From NCBI GenBank assembly GCA_963773835.1, contig CAVZCQ010000004.1, positions 1,240,001 to 1,304,000 of the forward strand: 64,000 nucleotides of DNA. The letters run 5' to 3'. The notes beneath the pieces were generated by a model. That model made no database searches and was not told the DNA's origin. It worked only from the letters and a program-made list of their open reading frames with translations. The DNA comes from JOPF136 sp963773835 (GTDB taxonomy: Bacteria; Acidobacteriota; Terriglobia; Acidiferrales; UBA7541). The position numbers were made by a program, and so were the translations under genes. Of the stretch, positions 8,426-16,892 are shown piece by piece; the stretch's first letter is position 1, and every line of letters begins with the position of its first letter.

Positions 8426-9040
8426 TCAGCCTCCGTACCGCAGCGCGATCCACAGCCCGAAACCAATCTGCACGCCCCCGAATCCCGCGGCCATGAAAAA
8501 ATCGCCCCACGCACCGGGGGCAAACAATGCCGCCGCGCCCAGCCCCACCAGGCAAACGCCCATCACCGGAACCACCCGCACGGAAAACGCCCCCGCAGTG
8601 ATGATCGCCGTGCCATACAGCAGCAGCCACATGCCCGGGAGCATTCCGTAGAGCCCCGCCTGCGCGAGGGCCAGGGTCAGCAATCCGCCCACGGCCACGG
8701 AAGGCGCAAAACTGAGGGCGAATCTCCTCCCCGGACCCGAAAAAAACCTCCCGTCCACGCGCCGCGCTTTGGCCGCGGCTGCGGGAGCCAGGATGGCAGC
8801 GGCCAGAATCGCTTCGACCAGCCAGATGGAGAGCCATCGCCCCGGCGAGACCTGCCGCGAGGCGAGATATGCCGCCACGATCGCAGTGACCCCGGCGGCC
8901 ACGCCGCCCCAGCCGGGAACGCCCGTAAACTCGCCAGCGCGCTCCATGGTTTCCCGGATGTAGCGCAGGTGATCCGCCGCATGGGCGTCGATCGGTACGG
9001 GCTCGCGGGAAGCGGAGCGCAAGGAGCCAGGAGCGGGCAT
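8426..9040 (-). CDS. Multi-pass membrane protein paired with HTH regulator
   Basis: 204 aa from the ATG at 9040; a 12-codon longer start at 9076 is possible. After a soluble N-terminal helix (AADHLRYIRETMERAGEFTGVPGWGGVAAG) come about six hydrophobic segments, ending LWIALRYGG. Immediately upstream of the winged-helix regulator on the same strand, so the two are very likely an operon. No enzymatic motif is seen. Confidence 0.75.
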   Translation of the reverse strand: MPAPGSLRSASREPVPIDAHAADHLRYIRETMERAGEFTGVPGWGGVAAGVTAIVAAYLASRQVSPGRWLSIWLVEAILAAAILAPAAAAKARRVDGRFFSGPGRRFALSFAPSVAVGGLLTLALAQAGLYGMLPGMWLLLYGTAIITAGAFSVRVVPVMGVCLVGLGAAALFAPGAWGDFFMAAGFGGVQIGFGLWIALRYGG

Positions 9041-9103
9041 GACCCAAAGAGTAGCGGGCGGGCGAACTCCTGTCAAGTACTTTGTATGGCAGAGTTCATG
9101 CCC

Positions 9104-9628
9104 TCACCGCGGCTCGGGCAGCGTGTACTCGAACGTATAGGAATGCTTTCCCCCCTCGATGAGGATGTTCATAGAGCCCGCGAGTCCCACGAGCTGGCCC
9201 GTGCCGGAATCCGGAATCACCGTGATGCTCAACTGCACAGCCCCGGGCCCCATCGTCCCGCTGTGCTGGAGCGCAAAGCTGCCGCTGCGGCCGCCGAGCG
9301 TTCCCGCCACCCGCTCGATCGCCACGTAGCCCCCGGAGCCTTTTGCCGGTCCGCCGAAGGCGAGCATTTGACCCTTGCTCGTGGCTTCCAGCTCGCCATG
9401 GAATTGTTTGTCGAGCAGAATCCGGCTGATGCCTGCGTCCCCGGCCGCTTCTTCGGCAGGCTGGGGGACGAGTTTCACTTCAAACGTGCCGCTGGCGTGG
9501 CGTTGCATGGCCGCCTCCTTCTGCGCTGCGCCGGCGGGATGAGCGCCCCCCGCGCGAATCGCTGCGCCTCCAAGGCACAGGCAGAGACCCGCGAGTGTCC
9601 ACATTCTAGCGGCATATGACATTTTCAT
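9104..9628 (-). CDS. Secreted DUF3224 domain protein
   Basis: 174 aa. A signal peptide (MKMSYAARMWTLAGLCLCLGGAAIRAGGA) leads to a DUF3224 domain: ASGTFEVKLVPQ, DKQFHGELEATSKGQMLA, GSGGYVAIERVAGTLGGRSGSFALQHSGTM, LSITVIPDSGTGQLVGLAGSM and a terminal KHSYTFEYTLP. All these blocks are characteristic. Allene-oxide-cyclase-like beta-barrel folds are suggested for the family but function is unknown. Its ATG overlaps the recQ stop as ATGA, so it is translated from the recQ mRNA. Most family members are cytoplasmic; the export signal here is unusual. Confidence 0.85.
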   Translation of the reverse strand: MKMSYAARMWTLAGLCLCLGGAAIRAGGAHPAGAAQKEAAMQRHASGTFEVKLVPQPAEEAAGDAGISRILLDKQFHGELEATSKGQMLAFGGPAKGSGGYVAIERVAGTLGGRSGSFALQHSGTMGPGAVQLSITVIPDSGTGQLVGLAGSMNILIEGGKHSYTFEYTLPEPR

Positions 9629-11607
9629 GTTCGCTCCGCTCCTGCCACTTTCGTAGTTTTCGCCGCCTGTGCGCCGGACTTCGTCCGCTCGCGGCCCAGT
9701 CGCGCCAGTACAAGGCGGATTTCGGAATAGCTGACGTCCGCCGGCAGCGCGTCTTTGATGGGGCGCAGCCGCTCCGTCCCCAGTCGCGCGGCCGCGGCTT
9801 CGATGGCCGCCTGCTTTTGCGCCTCCACCCAGCCGGGATTGAACTCCACTTCTCCGCTGTCCACCAGCGAGCTGACCATATCCACAACGGTATCGACTTT
9901 GCGCTGGCGGATCTGGGCGATTTCCGCGAGCGTGCGGCCCTCCGAAAGCAACTGTAGCGTCTCTTCCGCCGGTTTGGCCCTCAGCCCGGCAGGCGCGGCA
10001 GCGCGCGCGCCGCGCCGCCAGGCTTCCATGGCAGCGAGGACCTCCGCCCCGTAACGCGCCGTTTTGATCTCACCGAAACCAAACACGCGTCGCAAGTCCT
10101 GGAGAGTGGAGGGCCGCACGCGGCACAGGTCGTCGAGCGAAGTGTCGTGCAATACGACGAACGCGGGGACGCCCTGCTTTTTCGCTGCGGCGCGGCGCCA
10201 CTCCCGCAGCCAGTCGCGCAGCCCCGCATCCACCGGCGCGCTCGTTTGTGTCACACCCGGCAGCCTGGCCTGCGGCTGTGCCGCCGGCGCGCCTCGCTCC
10301 CCGCGAACCCGCACCGGCGCGGCGCGGCGGCTCGCCTCTGGGCGCGCGCGCCGCCCGGACCGCGAAGCGACAACCGGCTCGGCGAGCCAGGCGGGCTCCA
10401 CGCCGCAGACGTCGCAGGCGCTACAGGAATTCCACTTCGGATTCTCCCCGAAATGCATGCACACCTGGAGATGGCGGCAAACGCTGGATTCGGCAAAACC
10501 CGTGATGTCCCGGTAGCGCTCCCAGGCGCGGTTCCGCTCTTCGCGGTCCTCGATCTTTTTGATGAAGAAAGTGAGCAGGCCGCGGTCTTGCTTCTGCCAC
10601 AGGAGCACGCAGTCGGCCGGAATCCCGTCGCGGCCCGCGCGCCCCGCTTCCTGATAGTAATGTTCCAGCGATTGTGGCAGCGCCAGGTGGATGACGGCGC
10701 GCACGGCCGCTTTGTTGATGCCCAGCCCGAAGGCGATCGTTCCCACCAGCACGCGCACCTCGTCCGCCATCCACCGTTCCTGATTCCTCCGCCGCGTGGC
10801 CGCATCCATTTGGCCGTGATAAGGCACCGCGGGGATGCCGTGATCTCCGAGGAAGTCGGCCGTTTCTTCCACCCGTTTGATGGTGGGCGCATACACGATG
10901 ACGTTGCCTTCCGGATAGCTGCCCAGCGCCCGCAGCAGCAACTGCGGCTGCGTTCGCGGCTCGCACAGCCGCACCACGTAGCGCAGGTTCGGCCGGTGGA
11001 AGCTGGCGATGTATTTCCGCGGCTCGCGCAGCCCCAACTGCGCCATGATGTCGTGCCTCACCCGCTGCGTGGCGCTGGCCGTAAACGCCGCGAGGGGCCG
11101 CTCCGGGAACTCATCGCGCAAGGCACGCAACTGGCGGTATTCCGGCCGGAATTCGTGACCCCACTGGGAAATGCAGTGCGCCTCGTCAATCACAAAAAAC
11201 GATACCGGAACGCTGCGGAGCCACCCGAATGTGTCCTCTCGCATGACGCGCTCGGGTGAAAGATACAGCAGGCGGTACCGCCCCTCGCGGGCCCGGCGCA
11301 TCACCGCGGCCTGGGCCGCCGCAGGAAGCGAGCTGTTCAGCAGCCCCGCCGGGATGCCGATCTGCTCGAGCTGCGCCACCTGGTCCTGCATCAGCGCGAT
11401 CAGCGGGGAAATCACCACCGCTGTTTTCTCCGCATGCAGGGCCGCGGGCAGTTGATAGCACAGCGATTTGCCTCCGCCTGTCGGCATCACCACGCACGTA
11501 TCCCGCCCCTCCAATACGCTCCGGATGATGTTTTCCTGCAACGGCCGGAACGATTCGTAGCCCCAGTGGCGGCGCAGCGCAGTCAGCAGATCCGGCGAAG
11601 CGGGCAT
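9625..11607 (-). CDS. recQ: ATP-dependent DNA helicase RecQ
   Basis: Superfamily 2 3'-5' DNA helicase used in recombination and fork repair. Visible: FRPLQENIIRSVLEGRDTCVVMPTGGGKSLCYQ (motif 0 and Walker A), VIDEAHCISQWGHEFRPEY (DEAH box and RecQ loop), FTASAT (motif III), GTIAFGLGINKAAVR and QEAGRAGRDG (motifs V, VI). The zinc-binding cysteines C...C-x16-C-x2-C-x2-C lie around CRHLQVCMHFGENPKWNSCSACDVC. Then come an HRDC domain (about 450-530) and a C-terminal helix-turn-helix (HTH_40; ETLQLLSEGRTLAEIAQIRQ). The C-terminal WH region is short and replaced by an Arg/Ala-rich linker. 660 aa. Overlaps the DUF3224 start. Confidence 0.95.
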   Translation of the reverse strand: MPASPDLLTALRRHWGYESFRPLQENIIRSVLEGRDTCVVMPTGGGKSLCYQLPAALHAEKTAVVISPLIALMQDQVAQLEQIGIPAGLLNSSLPAAAQAAVMRRAREGRYRLLYLSPERVMREDTFGWLRSVPVSFFVIDEAHCISQWGHEFRPEYRQLRALRDEFPERPLAAFTASATQRVRHDIMAQLGLREPRKYIASFHRPNLRYVVRLCEPRTQPQLLLRALGSYPEGNVIVYAPTIKRVEETADFLGDHGIPAVPYHGQMDAATRRRNQERWMADEVRVLVGTIAFGLGINKAAVRAVIHLALPQSLEHYYQEAGRAGRDGIPADCVLLWQKQDRGLLTFFIKKIEDREERNRAWERYRDITGFAESSVCRHLQVCMHFGENPKWNSCSACDVCGVEPAWLAEPVVASRSGRRARPEASRRAAPVRVRGERGAPAAQPQARLPGVTQTSAPVDAGLRDWLREWRRAAAKKQGVPAFVVLHDTSLDDLCRVRPSTLQDLRRVFGFGEIKTARYGAEVLAAMEAWRRGARAAAPAGLRAKPAEETLQLLSEGRTLAEIAQIRQRKVDTVVDMVSSLVDSGEVEFNPGWVEAQKQAAIEAAAARLGTERLRPIKDALPADVSYSEIRLVLARLGRERTKSGAQAAKTTKVAGAERT

Positions 11608-11633
11608 GTGCGCGAGTATAGTGGGCGGAGCTT

Positions 11634-12218
11634 CTATTCAGAAGACCTCCGACGGGGCTCTGGCTGGCGGGACTGGCTTGCCTCAACGCGGGAGCGGCCT
11701 GGGGCGGCCAGGAAGTAGCTCCGGTGCAGCAGCCCGGTAGGCGGATACAATTCGTCGTGAGTGTAGTGGAATTCCAGCTTCTCGAGCACGCGGCGCGACG
11801 CACCGTTTTCCGGGTGATGTCCAGCGAACAGTCCCTTTGCGCCTACCGAATCGAACGCATAGCCGACCACCGCGCGTCCGGCCTCGCCGGCCAGCCCCTT
11901 CCCCCAGAATGCAGGCAGCAGATGGAATCCCAGCTCGTAGATCCGCTCGGCGGGACGATACGGCCGCAGACCGGCACAGCCGGTGTGTTCTCCCGTGGCT
12001 CGCAGAAAGATGGGCCAGTACTGAACCCCGAGCGCCTCCTGCGTCGCCGTCTCGCGCGCCAGCTTTTCCTCCACCTGTTGCTGCGTGAGCGCCCCGCCGA
12101 TCAGCCGCATTACCCGCGGATCGCTCCACAGGGCCAGAGCAAGAGGCAGATCCGCCGGCGTCCAATGGCGGAAGCCGAGCCGGTCCGAAGTCAGAAAGTA
12201 ATTGAGGCTGCGCGACAT
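11634..12218 (-). CDS. GNAT family N-acetyltransferase
   Basis: 194 aa, RimJ/RimL-like (Acetyltransf_3). N-terminal LTSDRLGFRHWTPADLPLALALWSDPRVM is the family opening; the acetyl-CoA loop lies in LGFHLLPAFWGKGLAGEAGRAVVGYAF; then HPENGASRRVLEKLEFHYT, typical of ribosomal-protein or small-molecule acetyltransferases. The start is the ATG at 12218; the upstream frame runs through the promoter region of the divergent FCD regulator and should not be coding. Substrate unknown. Confidence 0.88.
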   Translation of the reverse strand: MSRSLNYFLTSDRLGFRHWTPADLPLALALWSDPRVMRLIGGALTQQQVEEKLARETATQEALGVQYWPIFLRATGEHTGCAGLRPYRPAERIYELGFHLLPAFWGKGLAGEAGRAVVGYAFDSVGAKGLFAGHHPENGASRRVLEKLEFHYTHDELYPPTGLLHRSYFLAAPGRSRVEASQSRQPEPRRRSSE

Positions 12219-12348
12219 AGGTGCGACACTACTGTGAGGCAAGCAGGCCTCCGGCGCAAAGCCGCGTGTGCTGAACAGGTCGGGAGAGGCGGACCAATGG
12301 CTCGCAATCGGCCGCGGGCAAGGGTGAAGGTACCACTGCGATTGGTAC

Positions 12349-12379
12349 TTGACAGCCCCCCCGGCCAAGGGGCTAGCAT
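12349..12379 (+). promoter_or_regulatory. Promoter of the FCD regulator/oxidoreductase operon
   Basis: A consensus -35 TTGACA at 12349-12354 and a -10-like TAGCAT at 12374-12379, spacing 19 bp (longer than ideal). An everted repeat GTACCA-N7-TGGTAC at 12330-12348 abuts the -35. The palindromic operator at 12388-12412 follows directly, about where transcription should start, which is the geometry of repression. Confidence 0.6.
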
Positions 12380-12387
12380 AGTCCTCG

Positions 12388-12412
12388 GGTCTGGTGGTCA
12401 GACCACCAGACC
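12388..12412. promoter_or_regulatory. FadR/GntR-type operator (perfect 25-bp palindrome)
   Basis: Two 12-base arms, GGTCTGGTGGTC and its exact reverse complement, flank a central A at 12400. The core TGGTC-A-GACCA matches the TGGTnnnACCA type bound by FadR/FCD-family regulators. It sits 13 bp before the GTG of such a regulator, implying autoregulation. The same 11-base core recurs at 24159-24169. Confidence 0.85.
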
Positions 12413-12425
12413 AATTCGCAACCCT

Positions 12426-13136
12426 GTGGTTAGCCCCGCCAAAGTCGAACTGGAAACCATTCAACGCACCAAAATTTATGAAGAAGTGGCCGCTCAGCTT
12501 GAACGCCTCATCCTCGATGGCGCCCTCAAGCCCGGTGACAAACTGCCTCCCGAACGCGAACTCGCCGAGCGTTTCGACGTCAGCCGTAGTGCTGTCCGCG
12601 AAGCCCTTCGCTCGCTCGAGTTGAAGGGCCTGGTGGAACCCCGGCCGGGGGAAGGCACACTGGTCCGCACTCCTTCGATCGATTCCCTCCTAAATCCATT
12701 GGCCAGCCTGCTGGGACAAAAGCTCGAGCTCGTGGGGGAACTGCTGGAAGTCCGCACCATGGTCGAACCCCACCTGGCCGGACGCGCCGCGCGCAACGCC
12801 ACGGCGGAGGACATCGCCGAGCTGGCAAACATCCTCGAGCGTCACGAGGGGAAGGTGGCGCGGCAGGAGTTGGCCATCGAGGAAGACTCGGAATTCCACT
12901 ATACGATTGCGCGCGCCTCCAAGAACAGCGTGATCCTGAAAGTCGTGGACATGATGATGGACATCCTGCGGGAAAGCCGCGAGCGCTCGCTCCAGGTGGA
13001 TGGCCGCCCCGCAAGATCGCTGGCCGGCCACCGTCGTATCTTCAACGCCATCAAGCGCCGCGACCCGGAGGGCGCCGAAAAGGCCATGCGGCAGCACCTG
13101 TCCGAGATTGAAGCGATTGTCTTCAAGAAGCACTGA
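12426..13136 (+). CDS. FadR/FCD-family (GntR) transcriptional regulator
   Basis: 236 aa from the GTG at 12426; the longer upstream frame crosses its own operator and promoter and is rejected. N-terminal winged helix: YEEVAAQLERLILDGALKPGDKLPPERELAERFDVSRSAVREALRSLELKGLVEPRPGEGTLV. C-terminal all-helical FCD ligand domain with its metal-binding Asp and His residues spread over EDSEFHYTIA, SLAGHRRIFNAI and AMRQHLSEIE. FCD regulators usually respond to organic acids (lactate, pyruvate, glycolate, gluconate). It is separated by 16 bp from the oxidoreductase gamma-delta gene, so it is in the operon. The effector may be oxalate (inference). Confidence 0.9.
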   Translation: MVSPAKVELETIQRTKIYEEVAAQLERLILDGALKPGDKLPPERELAERFDVSRSAVREALRSLELKGLVEPRPGEGTLVRTPSIDSLLNPLASLLGQKLELVGELLEVRTMVEPHLAGRAARNATAEDIAELANILERHEGKVARQELAIEEDSEFHYTIARASKNSVILKVVDMMMDILRESRERSLQVDGRPARSLAGHRRIFNAIKRRDPEGAEKAMRQHLSEIEAIVFKKH

Positions 13137-13152
13137 AGGAAGGGGAGACCAA

Positions 13153-14325
13153 ATGGGCCGTCTGTTTGCTGTCGAAATCGTTTACCGCGGCATTTTTCAA
13201 AAAACGCTGGCCAAGAACATCAGCCGGGGCATCGTCCTGGCCGCCAACTTGGAAGGCAAGCCGGGAACCTCGTTTGGGCGCTATGGCGATAGCCCGGAGC
13301 GCAACGGCATCCCGGCCAAGTACTTCGCCATCGTGGCTACCGACGACATCACCCTGGAAGAGGGGATGGCGAAATACGAGCCCAAGGAAGTGGACGTCAC
13401 CGTGTGCGTGGACGACACGCTCTGCAAGGGCGTTGAGTCCTGGGCCTGGTACGGCCTCCAGCCCATCAACCGCCTCACCAAGCCCGGCGGCACTCTCATC
13501 GTCACTTCTAAGGAATCCGCCGAAAGCCTCATCCCCATGATTCACCAGAAGCACGAACCCTACAAGCTGGCCGTGCTGAAGGGCATCCCCAGCTTTTCCG
13601 GCCTCTGGGTTTACAAGGACGACCACACCGACGTGCGCATCCTCGGCGCCATCGCCAAGGTCCTCCCCGAAATGCTCAGTCTGGATTCGATCAAGAAGTT
13701 TATCCAACTCGAGTGGAAGGACCAGGTAAAAGTGCAGTCGGCCACGAACAGCTACAACCGCGTGTCCACCCAAACCGTCAACCCCACCCAGGGCAACCCG
13801 GAAAAACCCTTCCAGTTTGTGCTGCCCAAGTGGCATGAGATGCGCGACGGCGTGGCCATCCCCAGCATCGCGGTGGGCCACAAGATGCAGGACCCCATGA
13901 CCAGCACCTCCGGTGGCTACCAGCCCGCCCGCAATCCCACCTTCAAGAAGTTCAGCACGCGTACCATGCGCCCGGTGGTGGACTTCGACATCTGCATCAA
14001 GTGCACGCTCTGCTGGTTGCAGTGCCCGGATTCCTGCTTCGACGTGACTCCGGAAGGCCTCTACGACGCGAACATGGAGGCCTGCTGCGGCTGCGGTGTG
14101 TGCGAGGCGGTCTGCCCGGTCAAGGAGTGCGTCACCATGGTCAACGAGGTCGCCTTCAAGGACAACTCCAGCCAGTGGGAAGCCTGGCGCAAGAACAAGG
14201 ACGGCTACAAGACCTGGGTGAAGGGCACCATTGCCAACCACCCGGAGCGCTCCCACGGCTTCCGCTACAAGGGGCAGTACGACGAGCAGAAGGGCGAAAT
14301 GCTGGAGATCGCCAAGCAGGCTTAG
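13153..14325 (+). CDS. Oxalate/2-oxoacid:ferredoxin oxidoreductase, fused gamma-delta subunit
   Basis: 390 aa. Residues 1-190 form the gamma domain (MGRLFAVEIVYRGIFQKTLAKNISRGIVLAA...), needed for complex assembly. About 270-330 is a delta-type ferredoxin domain with two [4Fe-4S] motifs: Cys281, 284, 287, 291 and Cys311 (or 312), 314, 317, 321, wiring electrons from the TPP site to ferredoxin. Gamma-delta fusion is the arrangement of Moorella oxalate oxidoreductase; this copy is longer, with an insert around 190-270 and a C-terminal extension (ERSHGFRYKGQYDEQKG). A strong AAGGAAGGGGAG site precedes the ATG. Confidence 0.85.
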   Translation: MGRLFAVEIVYRGIFQKTLAKNISRGIVLAANLEGKPGTSFGRYGDSPERNGIPAKYFAIVATDDITLEEGMAKYEPKEVDVTVCVDDTLCKGVESWAWYGLQPINRLTKPGGTLIVTSKESAESLIPMIHQKHEPYKLAVLKGIPSFSGLWVYKDDHTDVRILGAIAKVLPEMLSLDSIKKFIQLEWKDQVKVQSATNSYNRVSTQTVNPTQGNPEKPFQFVLPKWHEMRDGVAIPSIAVGHKMQDPMTSTSGGYQPARNPTFKKFSTRTMRPVVDFDICIKCTLCWLQCPDSCFDVTPEGLYDANMEACCGCGVCEAVCPVKECVTMVNEVAFKDNSSQWEAWRKNKDGYKTWVKGTIANHPERSHGFRYKGQYDEQKGEMLEIAKQA

Positions 14326-14427
14326 CACTGAGGGTTTCGATTCCCGGGAGGGGCACACCGCCTCTCCCGAAGCAAATTTCCGGCCGGCCCGCAATCCGGC
14401 CGCGAGGAAACCAAGGAGCAGCACACG

Positions 14428-15654
14428 ATGGCACAGATGACGGCAACGCTCCCCGAACGGGGCACGGAAGAAACCGCATTAATCACCGGCAGCGAAGCAA
14501 TCGCAGTGGCCTGCAAGCTGGCGGACGTGGACGTAATCACTGCCTATCCCATCCGGCCCTACGACACGGTGATGCAATACGTGGCCAAGCTTGTCGCCAA
14601 CGGCGACATGGACTGCGAATACATCGTGGCGGAAGGCGAGCACTCGCAGTTCGAAATCGTCAAGCACGCCTCAGCCTGCGGCGCTCGCGTGTTTACCGGC
14701 TCCAGCGGCGTGGGCTGGATGTACGCCATGGAAGCCCTCACGGTCACCCCGGCACTGCGCATCCCCATGATCGCCATGGTGGGCAATCGCGCGCTCGACG
14801 ATCCCGGCGCTTTCGGCGTCGAGCACAACGACGCGCTCACCGTGCGCGACCTCGGCTGGATGCTCGTCTGGGTGGACACCGCCCAGGAAGCCCTCGATAC
14901 CGCCCTCATCGCCTACCGCGTGGCCGAAGACCGCCGCATCTTCCTGCCCTGCGGCATCAGTTGCGACGGCGCCTTCCTGACCCACTCGCAGGCGATGGTC
15001 AAGATCCCCACGCAGGACCAGGTAAATCGCTTCCTGCCCCGCTACAACCGCGCCGACCTGTTGCTCCACCCGGACAATCCCATCACCGTGGCCCCGCAAG
15101 CCAACGAAGACTGGGTGATGGAAATCCGCCGCCAGAACTTCGCGGCCATGGAACGCGTTCCGGGAGTCATCCGCGAGGCCTATGCCGACTTTGAGCGCAT
15201 CTTCGGCCGCAAGTACGGCAACCCGTTCTTCGAGGAGTACGAGACGCAGGATGCGGACGTGGTCATCGTGGGCATGGGAACCCTCTCCATGCCGGTCCGC
15301 GTAGCCATCCGAAAGTTGCGGAAAGAAGGCAAGAAAGTTGGCTTCGTGCGCCTGCGCTGGTTCCGGCCGTTCGCCGCCGAGGAGCTTGCCAAGAGCCTCT
15401 CCCGGTTCAAGGCCGTGGGCGTGCTCGACCGCGACTTCTCCTTTGGCTCGCCCTACATGTCCGGCGTGCTGGCCATGGAAATACGAGCGGCGCTCTATCC
15501 CACGCCGAAGCGTCCGCCGGTTCACTGTTTCATCGGCGGGTTGGGCGGCCGCGAAGTGACCGTGCCCATCGTGGAGGAGATCTTCGGTCATCTGTACCAG
15601 GCGGCGGAAGGAAAGCAGGAGCCGCTCACGCGGTGGGTAGGTCTGCGGGAATAG
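14428..15654 (+). CDS. Oxalate oxidoreductase-like alpha subunit
   Basis: 408 aa, the PFOR domain I/II homologue that binds the 2-oxoacid beside TPP. Where pyruvate enzymes have Y-P-I-T-P, this reads AYPIRP: Arg43 replaces the substrate Thr. The second arginine is Arg121 in VGNRALDDPGAF, followed by Asp124 and Phe129. From memory, Moorella oxalate oxidoreductase uses alpha Arg31, Arg109, Asp112 and Phe117; spacing here (78, 3, 5) is identical. Central and C-terminal domains are PFOR-like (DVVIVGMGTLSMPVRVAIRKLRKEGKKVGFVRLRWFRPF). RBS AAGGAG precedes the ATG. Generic annotation would be pyruvate or ketoisovalerate oxidoreductase alpha. Confidence 0.8.
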   Translation: MAQMTATLPERGTEETALITGSEAIAVACKLADVDVITAYPIRPYDTVMQYVAKLVANGDMDCEYIVAEGEHSQFEIVKHASACGARVFTGSSGVGWMYAMEALTVTPALRIPMIAMVGNRALDDPGAFGVEHNDALTVRDLGWMLVWVDTAQEALDTALIAYRVAEDRRIFLPCGISCDGAFLTHSQAMVKIPTQDQVNRFLPRYNRADLLLHPDNPITVAPQANEDWVMEIRRQNFAAMERVPGVIREAYADFERIFGRKYGNPFFEEYETQDADVVIVGMGTLSMPVRVAIRKLRKEGKKVGFVRLRWFRPFAAEELAKSLSRFKAVGVLDRDFSFGSPYMSGVLAMEIRAALYPTPKRPPVHCFIGGLGGREVTVPIVEEIFGHLYQAAEGKQEPLTRWVGLRE

Positions 15655-15705
15655 CGCCGGCGAGGATTCCCAGGAGATTCAGAACTTATTTTAAGGAGGG
15701 CTGGA

Positions 15706-16740
15706 ATGGCCATTTCATCGTTCGTAGAAATCGATGCGACGCAGAAGCTGGACCCCTTCAAGGGCGTAAAGAAGATCCCGCTGGAGGAGTACTTCACCTC
15801 CGGCCATCGCACCTGCCAGGGCTGCGAATCGGCGCTGGTGATGAAGACCATGATCAAGGCGGCCGGCCCGCGGACCATCGTGCTGGGCAGCACCGGCTGC
15901 ATGTACGTGGCCAACACCACCTACTACAGCACCGCCTGGGTGGTGCCCTGGATGCACACCCAGCTCGGCAGCAGCGGCTCCGCCGCTCTCGGCGCCGCCG
16001 CGGCGCTCAAGGCCCTCATGCGCAAGGGCAAGATGAAGAAGGAGCCCATCAACGTCATCGCCTTCTGCGGCGATGGCGGCGGCGCGGATATGGGCCTGGG
16101 CGGGATCTCCGCCACCCTTACCCATCCCGACTACAACCTCTTGATCCTGATGTACGACAACGAGTCGTACGCCAACACGGACATCCAGCTCTCCGGTTCG
16201 ACCTCGTATGGGGCCAACACCACTTTCAGCCCGCCGGGGAAGATGAAGCGCATCATGCACCACCGCTGGAAGAAGAACACGGCGGGCATGCTGGCTGCCG
16301 GCCATACGGAGTGCAAGTACGTGGCGACGATCGACATGTCCTACGGACTGCTGGGGATGAATTGCATCCGCAAGGCGCTCAGCATCGGCGGACCCACGTT
16401 CATCCATTCGCTTGACCCCTGCCCCAAAGGCTGGGATTATGACCCCTACATTTCCCATGAACTGGGGGAACTGGCGGTGACCACCGGCGTCTGGCCGCTC
16501 TACGAGGTGGAAAACCGCAGGCTCCGGCTGCTCGGGAAAACCCGGGAAATCGCCGAAGGACGCTACCAGCGTGGCCCGGTGCGCGACTACCTGATGAAGC
16601 AAGGGCGCTTCGCGCACTTCACGAAAGACGACATCGATTATTTCCAGAGCAAGATCGATGACATGTGGACCAAGTGGGTGATCCCCGGCGTCATCCCCAT
16701 GATGAAGGACGTCGAGGGCGACGCTCCCCCGTCCGAGTAG
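15706..16740 (+). CDS. Oxalate/2-oxoacid:ferredoxin oxidoreductase, beta (TPP) subunit
   Basis: 344 aa. It binds thiamine diphosphate through GDGGGADMG...YDNES (Gly122-Asp123-Gly124 to Asn152) and the proximal [4Fe-4S] cluster through Cys37, Cys40 (TCQGC), Cys65 (STGC) and Cys239 (DPCPKGW), the four expected positions. A perfect AAGGAGG lies upstream of the ATG. It forms the catalytic core with the alpha subunit; the gene order gamma-delta, alpha, beta and spacings of 102 and 51 bp indicate one transcript. Confidence 0.88.
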   Translation: MAISSFVEIDATQKLDPFKGVKKIPLEEYFTSGHRTCQGCESALVMKTMIKAAGPRTIVLGSTGCMYVANTTYYSTAWVVPWMHTQLGSSGSAALGAAAALKALMRKGKMKKEPINVIAFCGDGGGADMGLGGISATLTHPDYNLLILMYDNESYANTDIQLSGSTSYGANTTFSPPGKMKRIMHHRWKKNTAGMLAAGHTECKYVATIDMSYGLLGMNCIRKALSIGGPTFIHSLDPCPKGWDYDPYISHELGELAVTTGVWPLYEVENRRLRLLGKTREIAEGRYQRGPVRDYLMKQGRFAHFTKDDIDYFQSKIDDMWTKWVIPGVIPMMKDVEGDAPPSE

Positions 16741-16892
16741 CCGAGTCGCGGACGGCCGGAGCGGCCCGGAAGCATCCGGGGATCCCCGCGGGGCGCGGGT
16801 CCCTTTTACCCGTCAGGGGGGCTTGACGGGCGCCGGCGGCCGCCGGTTTCGGGTTTGGTTCTAGCCAGATCGGAACCAGGGGGGGTACATCT

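Noticed and set aside
12219..12464. Extended GNAT start
   Set aside because: The additional codons run through the promoter and operator of the divergent regulator; the Met at 12218 starts the conserved fold.
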